64,000 nt of DNA from positions 1-64,000 of IMG/VR virus record IMGVR_UViG_3300037042_002125, one strand, 5' to 3'. Each line of letters opens with the position of its first letter. Within the stretch, counting starts at the first letter, position 1. The translations under genes and the position numbers were made by a program. Under the pieces are notes generated by a model. That model saw nothing but the letters and a program-made list of their open reading frames with translations. It did no database searches and was not told where the DNA came from. Origin of the DNA: a virus. Positions 26,618 through 35,922 of this stretch are shown here, one piece after another.

Positions 26618-29600
26618 TTAGTCACGTCTGTTGACGAGTTTAAGCTTCTTGAATTGATCTTTTAGCTCGTCCAAGTTAGAAATGATTATTCCTGCGTCTT
26701 GCAATTGTTTAAGTACAGAGATAGCGTCGGGTTTGGAAGTAACGAAGCGAATCACTTCGTCCTCACCACCACCCTCAAGCCAGTTGATGTTCCGGCTAAT
26801 AAGTCTCTTGGCCTTAGCGTTACCTGCCTGACCCTTCTTTGGCAGCATCAGGTACAAGTTACCATCTTGGATAACAGGATATATCTTGATAATTGTCGGG
26901 TCAGCACTAGGCTTAACTTCTTCTCTGTAGAAGTTACGGATAGCCAACTTGGTGCTAAACCCAAACGCATTGAGACCAGCCTTATTAGACTTCATTGTCT
27001 CATAGATGTGTTTGAACATGCTACTTGTGTCTTTCTCGATTGTGAAGCCTTTATCTCTCCACATACGGAACAAGCGTAACAAGGCTTGGTGATATTTAAC
27101 ACGAGCAAACCAGTACTGAGGGCTGATCCGGAAGCCGAAGTTTTGCAGAGCATTTACCAAGGTAGAGTCAGTGCTATCACCACGGTACATGATTGCTAAA
27201 TGGTCATTCATGACAGTGAAGTCAAATTCGCCACTTAGGCCTTGCTCTGGCAGAACTTCCTCAACAGGTCCCTTGTTGCCTTTGCGTTTCTTGTCTTGCG
27301 GACTTTTTTCCACTGGCACAACGATAGGCGTGTCGATTGGGATTTCGCCAACTTGCTTCAGCAGTTCATTACGCATGTCGATTCCATTCGTAGTGGATCG
27401 AGTAATGACAAACACAGACATCTTTGGCACTATGACTATATCGCCATTGCTAAGGCGTACACGGATTTTCTTCTTGCCAATGCCAGTACATACACCATCA
27501 CCGAACTCTGTGTGGACGGCCCTATGCTTGATCAACAGACGTTCTTTACGGACTGCTTCCCGGAGAGCCAACCTGACTAGTTCCTTTGGATCAGTCGTGT
27601 CATTATCGACGTCCTCTTGTGGGACGTCATCCATAGAATCATCATCTTCATCCTCGCTATCATCTCCATCTTCATCAGAATCGTCAGCGTCGTCACCGGC
27701 GTCTATGTCAGTGCTTTCCATATCCTGACGGACAAACTCGTCGTAGCGGATTAGGCCAAGTTCGCTGGCATTGTAGATTTCCATTTCTGGAACATACGGT
27801 ACACGGCTGATCAGCTTTGAATCTGGTAGAAGACCCTTTGTTGGGCAAGGAACTGCTTCAACAGAGTTAGGATTATCAATAAGGTATTGAGCATAATCAT
27901 CTTTGACAATGCTTTGATACCGTTGGAACTCTTCCAAGTACACGCTGAGGTGCTCGTTGAAATCATTGTTTGCCTTGATAGAGTCAAGGGTAATGGGCGT
28001 AGGCGGAAGGTCCTCCAGGCCTGCGTAGTCTGAATTATCTGCTTCATCAAATTTTGCAGCATCGATGATCTTGGCAACTAACCGGCTGACCTTTGTAATG
28101 TCAACAGAGCGATTAACAACCAACCAGTCAAAGTAAATGTCTGTACGCAATTCCTCAGACTTCATTTGTGGTCTGTTAATACGCGAGTTACCTTGCTCCA
28201 ACGTACCAGGTGTCCAGACAGTCTCCATGCGGATTAAGCGAGACACATGCTGGAAGTTCAAACCAGTATCCATGGAGGACGAAACACCAACCATGAACAT
28301 CATGTTATCTTCGCGTTCGAAAGCTGTGCGACCTTCAATCTTGTTACCTGCCGTATAGTGAATCATCATCTGCTTGATATGCCCAGGAGCATTATCATAG
28401 ACGGCTTCCGCACTGGCTTTATATTGGGTAAATATTAAGACCTTACCGATGATCTTTTTGTCCAAATGCTCTTGGCAAATCTTGTAGATCTCTTTTGCTT
28501 TGGGGCTTACATTATCCTCAGCATCTTTTAAGAAGACTTTAGCAGCAGGGTCAGCATCTGGGGCACTAAGGAAGCGTTCAAGGCGAGCCATATAAGGCTT
28601 CAACATAGACTCAAGTTGCTCAGCTACTGTGTCATCCTTAGACTCAAGCATATCTTTCAGCTTAGGCTTTTTAGCCATAGCTTCTTCGATCAGCTTGACA
28701 GTTTCTTCTAAGATTGATTCGTAGAGAATACGTTGGTTATCACTAAGCTCGACACCAATGAAACGCTCGTGTTTAGTAGGCAGCAAGGCCGCCCACTCTT
28801 TACGTTTGGCACTGGCATAAACGCAATGCTCGTTGATCAAGTCTTTCATTGCCTTGATGCCACCAGGCTTGTATGCCAAGATCTTTTCACCTTTAGCCTC
28901 TGCTGCATAGTCCTTGATGAAGTTAGCAACGCTACCGAAGATAGTTGGGTCCAACAGAGCAACTTGAGACACAACGTCTTTAGGCGTGTCTGCAACAAAC
29001 GTACCGCTAGCAAGACGCTTCATTGGGACGTCTTGCATGAAACGTGCCACAGCACCACGACGTGCGGACTTCACATTCTTCAGGAAGTGGCACTCGTCAA
29101 TAATGACCATGTCGAACTCAAACTGTCTCATGAACTCTGCGTTCTTGAAGACCTTGATGCTCTTTGTTCCGTAAGCGACCGTATCAGTGCGGTTCTTCAT
29201 GAAGTTGAAATCGGCCAACACAATGGTGTTCTTAGGAGCATGTTCGATCAGCTTCTTCAACGCATCTTCGCCTTGGGAAGCAAACGTCGTATTAGTTACT
29301 GGAATGACATTCATGCGACCGCTTGTGAAGTACACAATGTCTTTCACATAGTTAGAGATCAGATGCGATGGGCACAAGATTATTGGCTTGAGGCAACGCT
29401 TCTTGTCCAACTCGTTAATAGTGTTGGTGATTGCCAGCGGCGTCTTTCCCCCACCTGCAGCAACCGCCCATATAGCAAATTTGGGACCACGGCGCATTCT
29501 GTTCTGCACACGGAACTGATGCGGTGCATACTTCAAATCCTTGCGGATATTTGGAAGTGCCTCAGGTTTGTACTCGGGATCAAGACCTTGGTCAAGGTAG

Positions 29601-31201
29601 GCTTCACGTTCTGTTCTGTCTGTAGCAACGATCTGGTCTCTATCTTTGGAATACTTAGCTATGATGTTGAGTACTGCCAGAACCTGACGCGTTGTGATGA
29701 CTGAGAGTTTGCTGTACATCACGTCTACGTTATTGCTCAGCAGAGCATTTGCATCCTTGACAATACGGCCAAGAAACCTCAAGCTGGCAACACCGTTAAC
29801 AGGATCTATCTGGTACACACGAGGTGTATAGTCTCCGTCGATATGGTCAAACTCCAGAAGGTCACCAAAGGCATCTGAGTGGACTACAAGAGCTGCCTTG
29901 ATAAGATCAGGGAAGCTGTTTGCTCCACGGAAACGACGGTCGATCATATCCTGATCCCATCCGCCGAGTTCGGCAGAGGTAGGACGAATCTGGAGTAAGT
30001 CGGTTCTAAGCTGCGCCGCCGCGTTAATACCAGTTAGAAGCATTGCAATGCCAGCGTCATCGCTGTCAACTGCCTTAAGCGGCAAGTTTATCAGCTTTTG
30101 CAGATGATAGGCTTTAACTGGCACGGTTGTACCCAAGTCCATTACTGTCAACGCACCTGAGGTGTTGGAGTAGACAAACTTATCGTTCAACCAGTCAGTG
30201 AACACTGGTATGTTGGCTGGCATCCGTTTCTTAGGAGCAGGGTTAGACATGTCGAAGACTTGATTACCGTTCTCGTCAAGATCTACCTTTTGTTGCCAGG
30301 TATATGAACCGTCTTCTTGCAGACCAAAGTCCATGAGACGCTGTTCATACTCTGATGCGCGATCTTCTTCTGGCAAGGTGTAGTACCGCAGGTTAATATC
30401 GACGATCATGTCGTCAATACCTACACGTGGTTTGATGTTGCTACCTTGCAGAGTCTTCTTTACGTCAGAGGTTACGGCAATAACACTGCTAACAGTGACA
30501 GGAACCTGCCCTATTTCACCGTAGATAGTCGAACCCCATTCAGACAATGAGGGGTAGAAGTTGCTGAGCTTTATTTCAAGGAACGGAGCATTGTTCAAAT
30601 ACTCTGCTTCCTTCTGGTGGATAATCCAGTTTGCCCATATAACAAAGTCGTTACCAGAGGTGTCTGCTTCGAGACTTACCAGACAATTCTTTAGGATTTC
30701 TTTGGTACGCATCGAGGTTTCGACAAACTTAATTACCTCGGCACACGGGATGATTGGGGTTTGACCAAATGGTGTTTTCTCAACGCCTATTACAGAGTTG
30801 ATCATATCCAATTTTTCTCTTAGGGGTGCGTTACCTAGAGATTGAATCAAAATTGTCTCACACTCGCTAACAGGACGAACGCCGTTGTATTTAGGAGTAT
30901 GGTAAATGACTGAGCGGAAGTGCAAATCTTTATTTGCAGAGTCCCTGCGGAGAACAGACTTGCCACGGTATGTATTGGATGCTACCTGTAGCGCACAGAA
31001 CTTCTTCATGTCCTTTGCGGGAATGCCACCAAGTTTACCTTTGGTAAACGGATACAAGATGTTCAAAGCCATAGAAGCCGCAAACTCATAGATGTTTTTA
31101 GCACCCGAGCGAGAATTCCAAAGAGAGATAAACGTATTGCTCTTCTGTGCCTTTGTCAGTTTGAACTGTTGATTGGACTTTAGGTTACTTGATGGGCGCA
31201 T
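26618..31201 (-). CDS. Giant SNF2-type superfamily 2 ATPase, 1527 aa
   Basis: N-terminal 560 residues are unrecognised. The motor follows: motif I AAGGGKTPLAI (about 578-588), motif Ia ILCPSHLISNYV, motif II IIDECHF (DECH, about 699), motif III ASGTF, second lobe KVLIFTQYK, and motif VI EQGNSRINRP (about 1003-1010). This is the SNF2/SSO1653-like arrangement used for translocation on dsDNA. A very acidic linker (about 1160-1204, Asp/Glu runs) and an unrecognised C-terminal 300 residues follow. No methyltransferase motif (NPPY/DPPY) seen. Its place between fibre and virion-type genes, and its size, recall virion-carried helicases such as P1 DarB; injection with the DNA is possible but inferred. 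Confidence 0.8.
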   Translation of the reverse strand: MRPSSNLKSNQQFKLTKAQKSNTFISLWNSRSGAKNIYEFAASMALNILYPFTKGKLGGIPAKDMKKFCALQVASNTYRGKSVLRRDSANKDLHFRSVIYHTPKYNGVRPVSECETILIQSLGNAPLREKLDMINSVIGVEKTPFGQTPIIPCAEVIKFVETSMRTKEILKNCLVSLEADTSGNDFVIWANWIIHQKEAEYLNNAPFLEIKLSNFYPSLSEWGSTIYGEIGQVPVTVSSVIAVTSDVKKTLQGSNIKPRVGIDDMIVDINLRYYTLPEEDRASEYEQRLMDFGLQEDGSYTWQQKVDLDENGNQVFDMSNPAPKKRMPANIPVFTDWLNDKFVYSNTSGALTVMDLGTTVPVKAYHLQKLINLPLKAVDSDDAGIAMLLTGINAAAQLRTDLLQIRPTSAELGGWDQDMIDRRFRGANSFPDLIKAALVVHSDAFGDLLEFDHIDGDYTPRVYQIDPVNGVASLRFLGRIVKDANALLSNNVDVMYSKLSVITTRQVLAVLNIIAKYSKDRDQIVATDRTEREAYLDQGLDPEYKPEALPNIRKDLKYAPHQFRVQNRMRRGPKFAIWAVAAGGGKTPLAITNTINELDKKRCLKPIILCPSHLISNYVKDIVYFTSGRMNVIPVTNTTFASQGEDALKKLIEHAPKNTIVLADFNFMKNRTDTVAYGTKSIKVFKNAEFMRQFEFDMVIIDECHFLKNVKSARRGAVARFMQDVPMKRLASGTFVADTPKDVVSQVALLDPTIFGSVANFIKDYAAEAKGEKILAYKPGGIKAMKDLINEHCVYASAKRKEWAALLPTKHERFIGVELSDNQRILYESILEETVKLIEEAMAKKPKLKDMLESKDDTVAEQLESMLKPYMARLERFLSAPDADPAAKVFLKDAEDNVSPKAKEIYKICQEHLDKKIIGKVLIFTQYKASAEAVYDNAPGHIKQMMIHYTAGNKIEGRTAFEREDNMMFMVGVSSSMDTGLNFQHVSRLIRMETVWTPGTLEQGNSRINRPQMKSEELRTDIYFDWLVVNRSVDITKVSRLVAKIIDAAKFDEADNSDYAGLEDLPPTPITLDSIKANNDFNEHLSVYLEEFQRYQSIVKDDYAQYLIDNPNSVEAVPCPTKGLLPDSKLISRVPYVPEMEIYNASELGLIRYDEFVRQDMESTDIDAGDDADDSDEDGDDSEDEDDDSMDDVPQEDVDNDTTDPKELVRLALREAVRKERLLIKHRAVHTEFGDGVCTGIGKKKIRVRLSNGDIVIVPKMSVFVITRSTTNGIDMRNELLKQVGEIPIDTPIVVPVEKSPQDKKRKGNKGPVEEVLPEQGLSGEFDFTVMNDHLAIMYRGDSTDSTLVNALQNFGFRISPQYWFARVKYHQALLRLFRMWRDKGFTIEKDTSSMFKHIYETMKSNKAGLNAFGFSTKLAIRNFYREEVKPSADPTIIKIYPVIQDGNLYLMLPKKGQAGNAKAKRLISRNINWLEGGGEDEVIRFVTSKPDAISVLKQLQDAGIIISNLDELKDQFKKLKLVNRRD

Positions 31202-31232
31202 GGTATTTACCTAGTTGAATTTATGCAATGTC

Positions 31233-31514
31233 TTACTCGGACACAATCTTGTTCCAGTACATATTCGTCTTGTCTGGAAAGTGGTTTATTAGGGCACGGC
31301 AAAGAGCTTTTGTAAACTCTGGTGTCTCATCGCTAAAGAAAACAGAGTTGTACATCTCACAAGCATGGTAGTAGTCGTCATACCCGTTACCAATGGTAGA
31401 TACGATGAACGCAACCTTTGCTTCAATCTCATTTGTTGTTTCAGAGGCGTCTAACTCACTCAACTCCTGAGTGTGTTTGGCAGCTTGTGGATGAGTGTGA
31501 AAAGATGTGAGCAT
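31233..31514 (-). CDS. Unrecognised 93-aa protein
   Basis: Helical, acidic protein with no familiar motif. Upstream of the SNF2 gene in the same direction. No strong Shine-Dalgarno. Confidence 0.5.
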   Translation of the reverse strand: MLTSFHTHPQAAKHTQELSELDASETTNEIEAKVAFIVSTIGNGYDDYYHACEMYNSVFFSDETPEFTKALCRALINHFPDKTNMYWNKIVSE

Positions 31515-31563
31515 GATTTAGTGTGCCTAATAAGTATATTTACATTGCATGAAATTACTGTCT

Positions 31564-32385
31564 CTAGAATATCCTTGTACGGACGTTCTCGAAACGGTGT
31601 GCCTTGATCAAAGGGAAATAAATTGTTCGGTCAATGAAGTCATCTACTTCCAATCTTGTCGCTAGTGGATCGCCTGGGACGCGCACATGGCCGTCAATGT
31701 CGATCTCAAATCCAATGCGAACACGGTACCGGTTGAGGAACCGTACCCACATACGAATACGAGGCGGGCGTACAAACTTGACGTACCTGTTGTTCGTCAT
31801 TTTGTACATGCGAGGCATGGGGGAGGTTGTTAGCCACTTCTCAAATCCGTCTGCGACGTCAGTGTCCATTGGATATAGATCAGCCCAGGAAATGAGAGTC
31901 ATTCCGTTGTCATTGCGAACGTATTCCCGGAAGGCTTTGCGAACTTTAACGCGTTCAAACAGCTTGGCTTCGTCTGCATACTGCACCAACAAAATACGCG
32001 CGTACCTGACAGCATCTTTAAAGGCTTCGTTCTCAGACACTTCCATATTGAGATCAATAGGATCAACACCCAATGTCTCGCAATCGTTCATGAAGTTCTG
32101 GATTGTGTTAGCCCAGATTTCGTTAATAGTTCCCCAGCTCTTGACTTGTGCCTTGTAGTCCTCGCCTTGAAGCATCTCATTCCAGATAGGTCTAGCGAGT
32201 TTGCTAAACGACCTTGGGTAAGCGTCTTGAAAAGGCAAACGTGCCTGGTACTTAGCAGGCACGCCAATGAGAGTCAAATCTGTCAGTTTGTCGATCGCCG
32301 AGTCAGGTTTGTTGGTGTAGCTATACGGATCAGTACGACCAGGAACTGGTAGCAGATCCGATTTTACTAACAGTTTGATTGCCAT
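31564..32385 (-). CDS. Unrecognised 273-aa protein
   Basis: Start taken at ATG 32385 (MAIKLLVKSDLL), which resembles the M-x-IK start of neighbouring tagged proteins; an in-frame codon at 32415 is an alternative. Contains basic, aromatic segments (PPRIRMWVRFLNRYRVRIGF) in the C-terminal half. No family recognised; probably a virion or head-associated protein by location. Confidence 0.6.
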   Translation of the reverse strand: MAIKLLVKSDLLPVPGRTDPYSYTNKPDSAIDKLTDLTLIGVPAKYQARLPFQDAYPRSFSKLARPIWNEMLQGEDYKAQVKSWGTINEIWANTIQNFMNDCETLGVDPIDLNMEVSENEAFKDAVRYARILLVQYADEAKLFERVKVRKAFREYVRNDNGMTLISWADLYPMDTDVADGFEKWLTTSPMPRMYKMTNNRYVKFVRPPRIRMWVRFLNRYRVRIGFEIDIDGHVRVPGDPLATRLEVDDFIDRTIYFPLIKAHRFENVRTRIF

Positions 32386-32392
32386 GATTGTT

Positions 32393-33070
32393 TTAGTCGT
32401 TAAATATAAATTCAATCTTGGAGGCAGAACCTCCGCCAGTTACTGACAGAACATACTTCTCATCATGAGACCATTCTTTGTATCTGTCATCATAAAGCCA
32501 ACCTGCATCTGTCAAAATTTTATCGACCCCTTTAGGGGAAGTGTGAACAATCAAATGGTTATCGCCATAACGTTCACAGTTTACGCTACTGTCTGTAAAC
32601 AAGTGTATCACGTCTTTCTTAAGACGTTTTAGATCAGCAGTGTCTGCGATAACTAACAGTTTGATTGCCTTTTGATTGTTAGATGTTTCTTCATCAAGGG
32701 CAACCAAAGATTTGCCAAATACGGTGGGTCCGGAAGTCTCTATCAAACGTGCTGTGCTCTTAATTTTGTCAAGAGCTTTCTCCGCTTGCCCTTGTGTTTT
32801 AAACGTAGCATCTGGACCTGGACCAAATTGGCCGGTCTTTCCACCTTTGTCTATACTAAAGGTGCCAAGTATCCACACGCCTTCATTGAAGTCTGGACCT
32901 ATGTATCGGATAGTATCCCCAACTCGTTTCGCCTTATGTATGTCTGCAATTGATACTTCATCTCCACTCTTCTTAGCCAATTTTAGAAGAAGGTCTACAA
33001 CTGGGCCCTTAGGAGACGCCAAAGTTTGCAGACGTGCGAGTGCTTTGATTTTGAGTGGTTGGATTGACAT
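32393..33070 (-). CDS. Leader-tagged unrecognised protein, 225 aa
   Basis: Begins MSIQPLKIKALARLQTLAS, the clearest form of the shared leader (IKALARLQTLAS, residues 8-19). The rest is an alpha/beta protein with GPGPDATFKTQGQAEKALDK (about 83-102) and a C-terminal half that may be a second small domain. RBS AAAGGAAACACGCC. Function of the body unknown; if the leader is cut, the mature protein would start near residue 20. Confidence 0.65.
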   Translation of the reverse strand: MSIQPLKIKALARLQTLASPKGPVVDLLLKLAKKSGDEVSIADIHKAKRVGDTIRYIGPDFNEGVWILGTFSIDKGGKTGQFGPGPDATFKTQGQAEKALDKIKSTARLIETSGPTVFGKSLVALDEETSNNQKAIKLLVIADTADLKRLKKDVIHLFTDSSVNCERYGDNHLIVHTSPKGVDKILTDAGWLYDDRYKEWSHDEKYVLSVTGGGSASKIEFIFND

Positions 33071-33105
33071 GGCGTGTTTCCTTTGTAAGTGAGAGTTATG
33101 TTGGG

Positions 33106-33588
33106 TTAAGAGTTACTGTGACTATGTCCGAAATGTTTCTGTGCTTGGGCCAAACGTGCAATACTGGGTTCGTCTTTCAGAAGTGCGTCAAGGCCGTAAT
33201 GCCTGCGTTCTGTTGGGATATGATCTGGGTGGCACCAAACGTGCCCGTGTGTCTCCCAGTTCAACGTTGGATGAAACTGCTGGGGCACAATCCCAAGGAA
33301 ATTGTGGAACTTTAGCTTGGGTTCATCATAGGTGTAGATCGGGATTTGAGTCATCTTGCCTTTGTAGCCCAACTCTTCTTCGATCTCACGCCGAGAGGCT
33401 TGCATCGGGTCTTCACCAGGTTCGATTTTGCCACCCGCTCCGCACCATAGGTTAGGATCGACTACATCCGATGATCGGTAGACCACCAGGACGTTGCCCG
33501 TGTCAGCTGCAAATATCAGGGCACCTGCTGCCTGCACTTGCTTTCCATCTTGTCCAGCGTACTGAACATTTTTTTCTTTGATTGCCAT
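33106..33588 (-). CDS. Nudix hydrolase
   Basis: 160 aa. The Nudix box is complete: G-G-KIEPGE-x7-REIEEELGY (GX5EX7REUXEEXGU). Nudix enzymes cleave nucleoside diphosphates linked to another moiety with Mg2+. Substrate unknown; candidates in phage are NADH-like or Ap4A-like compounds, mRNA caps or oxidised dNTPs. Starts MAIKEKNVQYAGQDG with RBS AAAGGATAG. The location inside a block of virion-like genes is unusual; it may be packaged or simply transcribed there. Confidence 0.85.
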   Translation of the reverse strand: MAIKEKNVQYAGQDGKQVQAAGALIFAADTGNVLVVYRSSDVVDPNLWCGAGGKIEPGEDPMQASRREIEEELGYKGKMTQIPIYTYDEPKLKFHNFLGIVPQQFHPTLNWETHGHVWCHPDHIPTERRHYGLDALLKDEPSIARLAQAQKHFGHSHSNS

Positions 33589-33611
33589 GATGTGGTCTAT
33601 CCTTTGTTGAT

Positions 33612-33971
33612 TCAGTATCCGTTGTAGCTAACAGTCTCAAGGGCTCCAGGGCTCAAATAAACGTGGAAAGAACCACTGTAGCGGCCAAAATTACCACCCC
33701 AGGCTCCGCTATAGGTATCAGGATACTTTGGATCGCTTTTTAGATTAAGACCTTGGGGGGGTCAACTAAAAAATCAATAATCTTTTGGCGTTCTTCGTCA
33801 CTCACTTTCTTATCCGAGAATTCCCAACGCCAGTCTGCGCCTTTTGTAGAGCGTACTCTTTTGAAGGAAATCCCTTCCCCCTTTCAAAAAGGATTCAAGA
33901 TGTTTCCCACCCAGGCTTTTCATCTTAGGGGCAGCTAAAGTTTGGAGACGTGATAGTGATTTGATTGCCAT
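33612..33971 (-). pseudogene. Leader-tagged gene interrupted by two homopolymer frameshifts
   Basis: ATG at 33971 (AGGAACAACC upstream) opens MAIKSLSRLQTLAAPK, another copy of the leader. The frame breaks at a G5 run (plus-strand C's near 33877-33881): removing one base leads into GISFKRVRSTKGADWRWEF and DEERQKIIDFL. It breaks again at a C7 run (33755-33761), where adding one base leads into GLNLKSDPKYPDTYSG to a TGA at 33612. With both corrections one coherent protein of about 119 aa results. Two compensating indels at homopolymers look like sequencing errors or a recent knockout. Confidence 0.65.
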
Positions 33972-33996
33972 GGTTGTTCCTAAAGTTAAAACTCTA

Positions 33997-34365
33997 TTAC
34001 TTTCTGGGAAAGAAATCTATGAAACTTTTGAAGGATGGGCGGTGGTCTAAATGTAATTGCATTTTTACACCTTGTGGATCCCTCCACGCATAAGCTGACC
34101 AGGCATACTCAGGTCCTTGTCCTGCTGCTCTCCCCCTCACTGGTTTGGCATTGTGTTTAGTTTGGAGAGTTTCAAGAATGATCTGCTCTTTAGCTTTAGG
34201 TACAACTACAGTGATACAATAGTCATCATCTGTTGTGTTGGTTAGCCTGCACTTTTTAACAGAAAATCTTAGATTCTTTTTTATCCAATCTTTTGCATCC
34301 TGCTCGGTAAATAAAACCTGTGCAGCCAAACTTTGGAGACGGGCGAGGGCAAGTGTCTTGATCAT
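33997..34365 (-). CDS. Leader-tagged unrecognised protein, 122 aa
   Basis: MIKTLALARLQSLAAQ leader (residues 1-16), then a small alpha/beta protein (FTEQDAKDWIKKNLRF, DDYCITVVVPKAKEQIILETL) resembling ferredoxin-like folds. Basic middle part (KPVRGRAAG). RBS AAAGGATGACCTT. Body function unknown. Confidence 0.65.
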   Translation of the reverse strand: MIKTLALARLQSLAAQVLFTEQDAKDWIKKNLRFSVKKCRLTNTTDDDYCITVVVPKAKEQIILETLQTKHNAKPVRGRAAGQGPEYAWSAYAWRDPQGVKMQLHLDHRPSFKSFIDFFPRK

Positions 34366-34369
34366 AAGG

Positions 34370-35059
34370 TCATCCTTTTAGTGCGTCGTACATTTTCTGG
34401 CTAACCTCTCGGTAAGCCGCTGTCATTTTGTTGGCCAAATCCTTAGCGAGATTTCTCAACTCTTCGCTATGCTTGCTAACATGCTCGACCTTCACGTAGG
34501 TCTCTGTAGCCCTACGGAAGTCATGGTGATCGTTAATTATGTCCTGGGCCAAGCCCATGAACGCTGGCTTGAGGATGGTCTCGGCAATGCTTTGCGCGAT
34601 GTATTTCCTATCCTCATCAGCCTTGATATCTGTTATCAGCTCACGTACCTGGGACACCAATGTAGCAAACTGGTATACACCCTTTTGCGCTCCGCTATCA
34701 ACAAGTTGCTGCTCTGCCGCTGGCAATACGTTAACCGTCATCTGCAACAACCGCTTCTTCAGCAAGGTGATACCACCATCGTTGTTGTTCATTTCCAGCA
34801 TATTTATGATGGTCTGGCTATGCTTGCCGAAGTTGCTCTCGATTGCCCTTTGGGTTGCCTTGTTGCTGACTACCAAGGCCGTTCCAACCGTCTTAGTCTT
34901 CAACTTCGAACTAGGTCGGATCTTTATGGCCTTGGCTTCAACATCAACGACGAGGTCTTCCTTGGCCTTACGCGCCTTTCGTTCGGCCTTCGTCTCTTTC
35001 TTGTCCAACTGACTGCGCGTAAACCCACCTGCTATGTTTGATTTTTTGTGTTTAAGCAT
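34370..35059 (-). CDS. Unrecognised basic, helical protein, 229 aa
   Basis: N-terminal 45 residues are Lys/Arg-rich and probably disordered (KKETKAERKARKAKEDLV); the rest is long helices with coiled-coil spacing. No leader. No family recognised. Could be a scaffold or DNA-binding head protein. Confidence 0.6.
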   Translation of the reverse strand: MLKHKKSNIAGGFTRSQLDKKETKAERKARKAKEDLVVDVEAKAIKIRPSSKLKTKTVGTALVVSNKATQRAIESNFGKHSQTIINMLEMNNNDGGITLLKKRLLQMTVNVLPAAEQQLVDSGAQKGVYQFATLVSQVRELITDIKADEDRKYIAQSIAETILKPAFMGLAQDIINDHHDFRRATETYVKVEHVSKHSEELRNLAKDLANKMTAAYREVSQKMYDALKG

Positions 35060-35106
35060 GACGTGATTTTTTCTTGGTGTTGTGTTTAGTGTGTATCTTA
35101 TAACCG

Positions 35107-35376
35107 TTAGCCCCCGTACTTTCTTGACCCAGTTGCTTTGATTTTTATATCTGTGAACGTACCAGTGCTTTCACTGTGTATCCTTATGTAGCCAGATTCT
35201 TTATCAAGAGCATTTACCTGAGGTTCAGCGTCGTATCCTTTTGCCTTAAGAGCAGTTGCGCCTGCTTTTAATACTTGCCAAACTATTTTCCGCATGTCTT
35301 TAGGTTCTTTACCCTTTGCAGCCGTTGTCTTGAGACGAGCCAAAGCCATTTGTGCGATTTGTTTGTTCGATTTCAT
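35107..35376 (-). CDS. Leader-tagged small protein, 89 aa
   Basis: Begins MKSNKQIAQMALARLKTTAA, the ARLK-TTAA variant of the leader, nearly the same as the next tagged gene at 35415. The body (Lys-Met-Arg-Lys..., Gly-Tyr-Asp-Ala-Glu-Pro) is a short alpha/beta domain ending in a Gly/Arg tail. RBS AAAGGTAACACC. Function unknown. Confidence 0.6.
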   Translation of the reverse strand: MKSNKQIAQMALARLKTTAAKGKEPKDMRKIVWQVLKAGATALKAKGYDAEPQVNALDKESGYIRIHSESTGTFTDIKIKATGSRKYGG

Positions 35377-35414
35377 GATGGTGTTACCTTTAGTGATAAT
35401 TGATGTTTGAAACC

Positions 35415-35843
35415 TCAGTCGCGACTACCTTTAAAGCCAAAATCTTCTAACATAAGGATAGCAATGTTACTCATTCTCTGGACTGTAACGTTAAAAGTTA
35501 GATCTTTGTATTTTGCATTTTCTGCGTAGGCTAGTTTCTCACTTTTATCTTTAAAAGTGGCCTTAAATGTCTTCTGACAAAATTCTTTGAGTTTGGCGGC
35601 CTCCGTTGCAGCCTCATCTCTAGACTCAGTCTTGAATGTGTGGGAGAACATACTCCCAGTAACTACCCGTAATTCCTTAACAGAAACGGCTTTTGCTATA
35701 ACAACAGACAAAGCGATGAGAGCTCTCATCCTGTCTATTTCTGTTTGCATCTGTGCAATGCTTTCTTCTAAGTCAGACTTTGCAGCCGTTGTCTTGAGAC
35801 GGGCAACTGCCATACGAGCGATTTGTTTGTTTGATTTGATCAT
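35415..35843 (-). CDS. Leader-tagged unrecognised protein, 142 aa
   Basis: ATG 35843 chosen (TTGGAAACACATC before it); a longer in-frame opening to 35945 lacks an RBS. MIKSNKQIARMAVARLKTTA is a paralogous leader to the 89-aa gene. Bodies differ, so the leader has been combined with different domains. The body is helical, followed by a beta segment and MLEDFGFKGSRD at the end. Confidence 0.6.
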   Translation of the reverse strand: MIKSNKQIARMAVARLKTTAAKSDLEESIAQMQTEIDRMRALIALSVVIAKAVSVKELRVVTGSMFSHTFKTESRDEAATEAAKLKEFCQKTFKATFKDKSEKLAYAENAKYKDLTFNVTVQRMSNIAILMLEDFGFKGSRD

Positions 35844-35922
35844 GATGTGTTTCCAATAGTTAAAAATTAGGAATTGGGTAGGGTCCACCTTCAATAGAAA
35901 GCAGACCCCTAAACCTGTTAGA

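Noticed and set aside
28733-29704. 323-aa + strand ORF opposite the SNF2 gene
   Set aside because: Cys/His-rich, low-complexity antisense translation; the - strand ORF has clear helicase motifs here.
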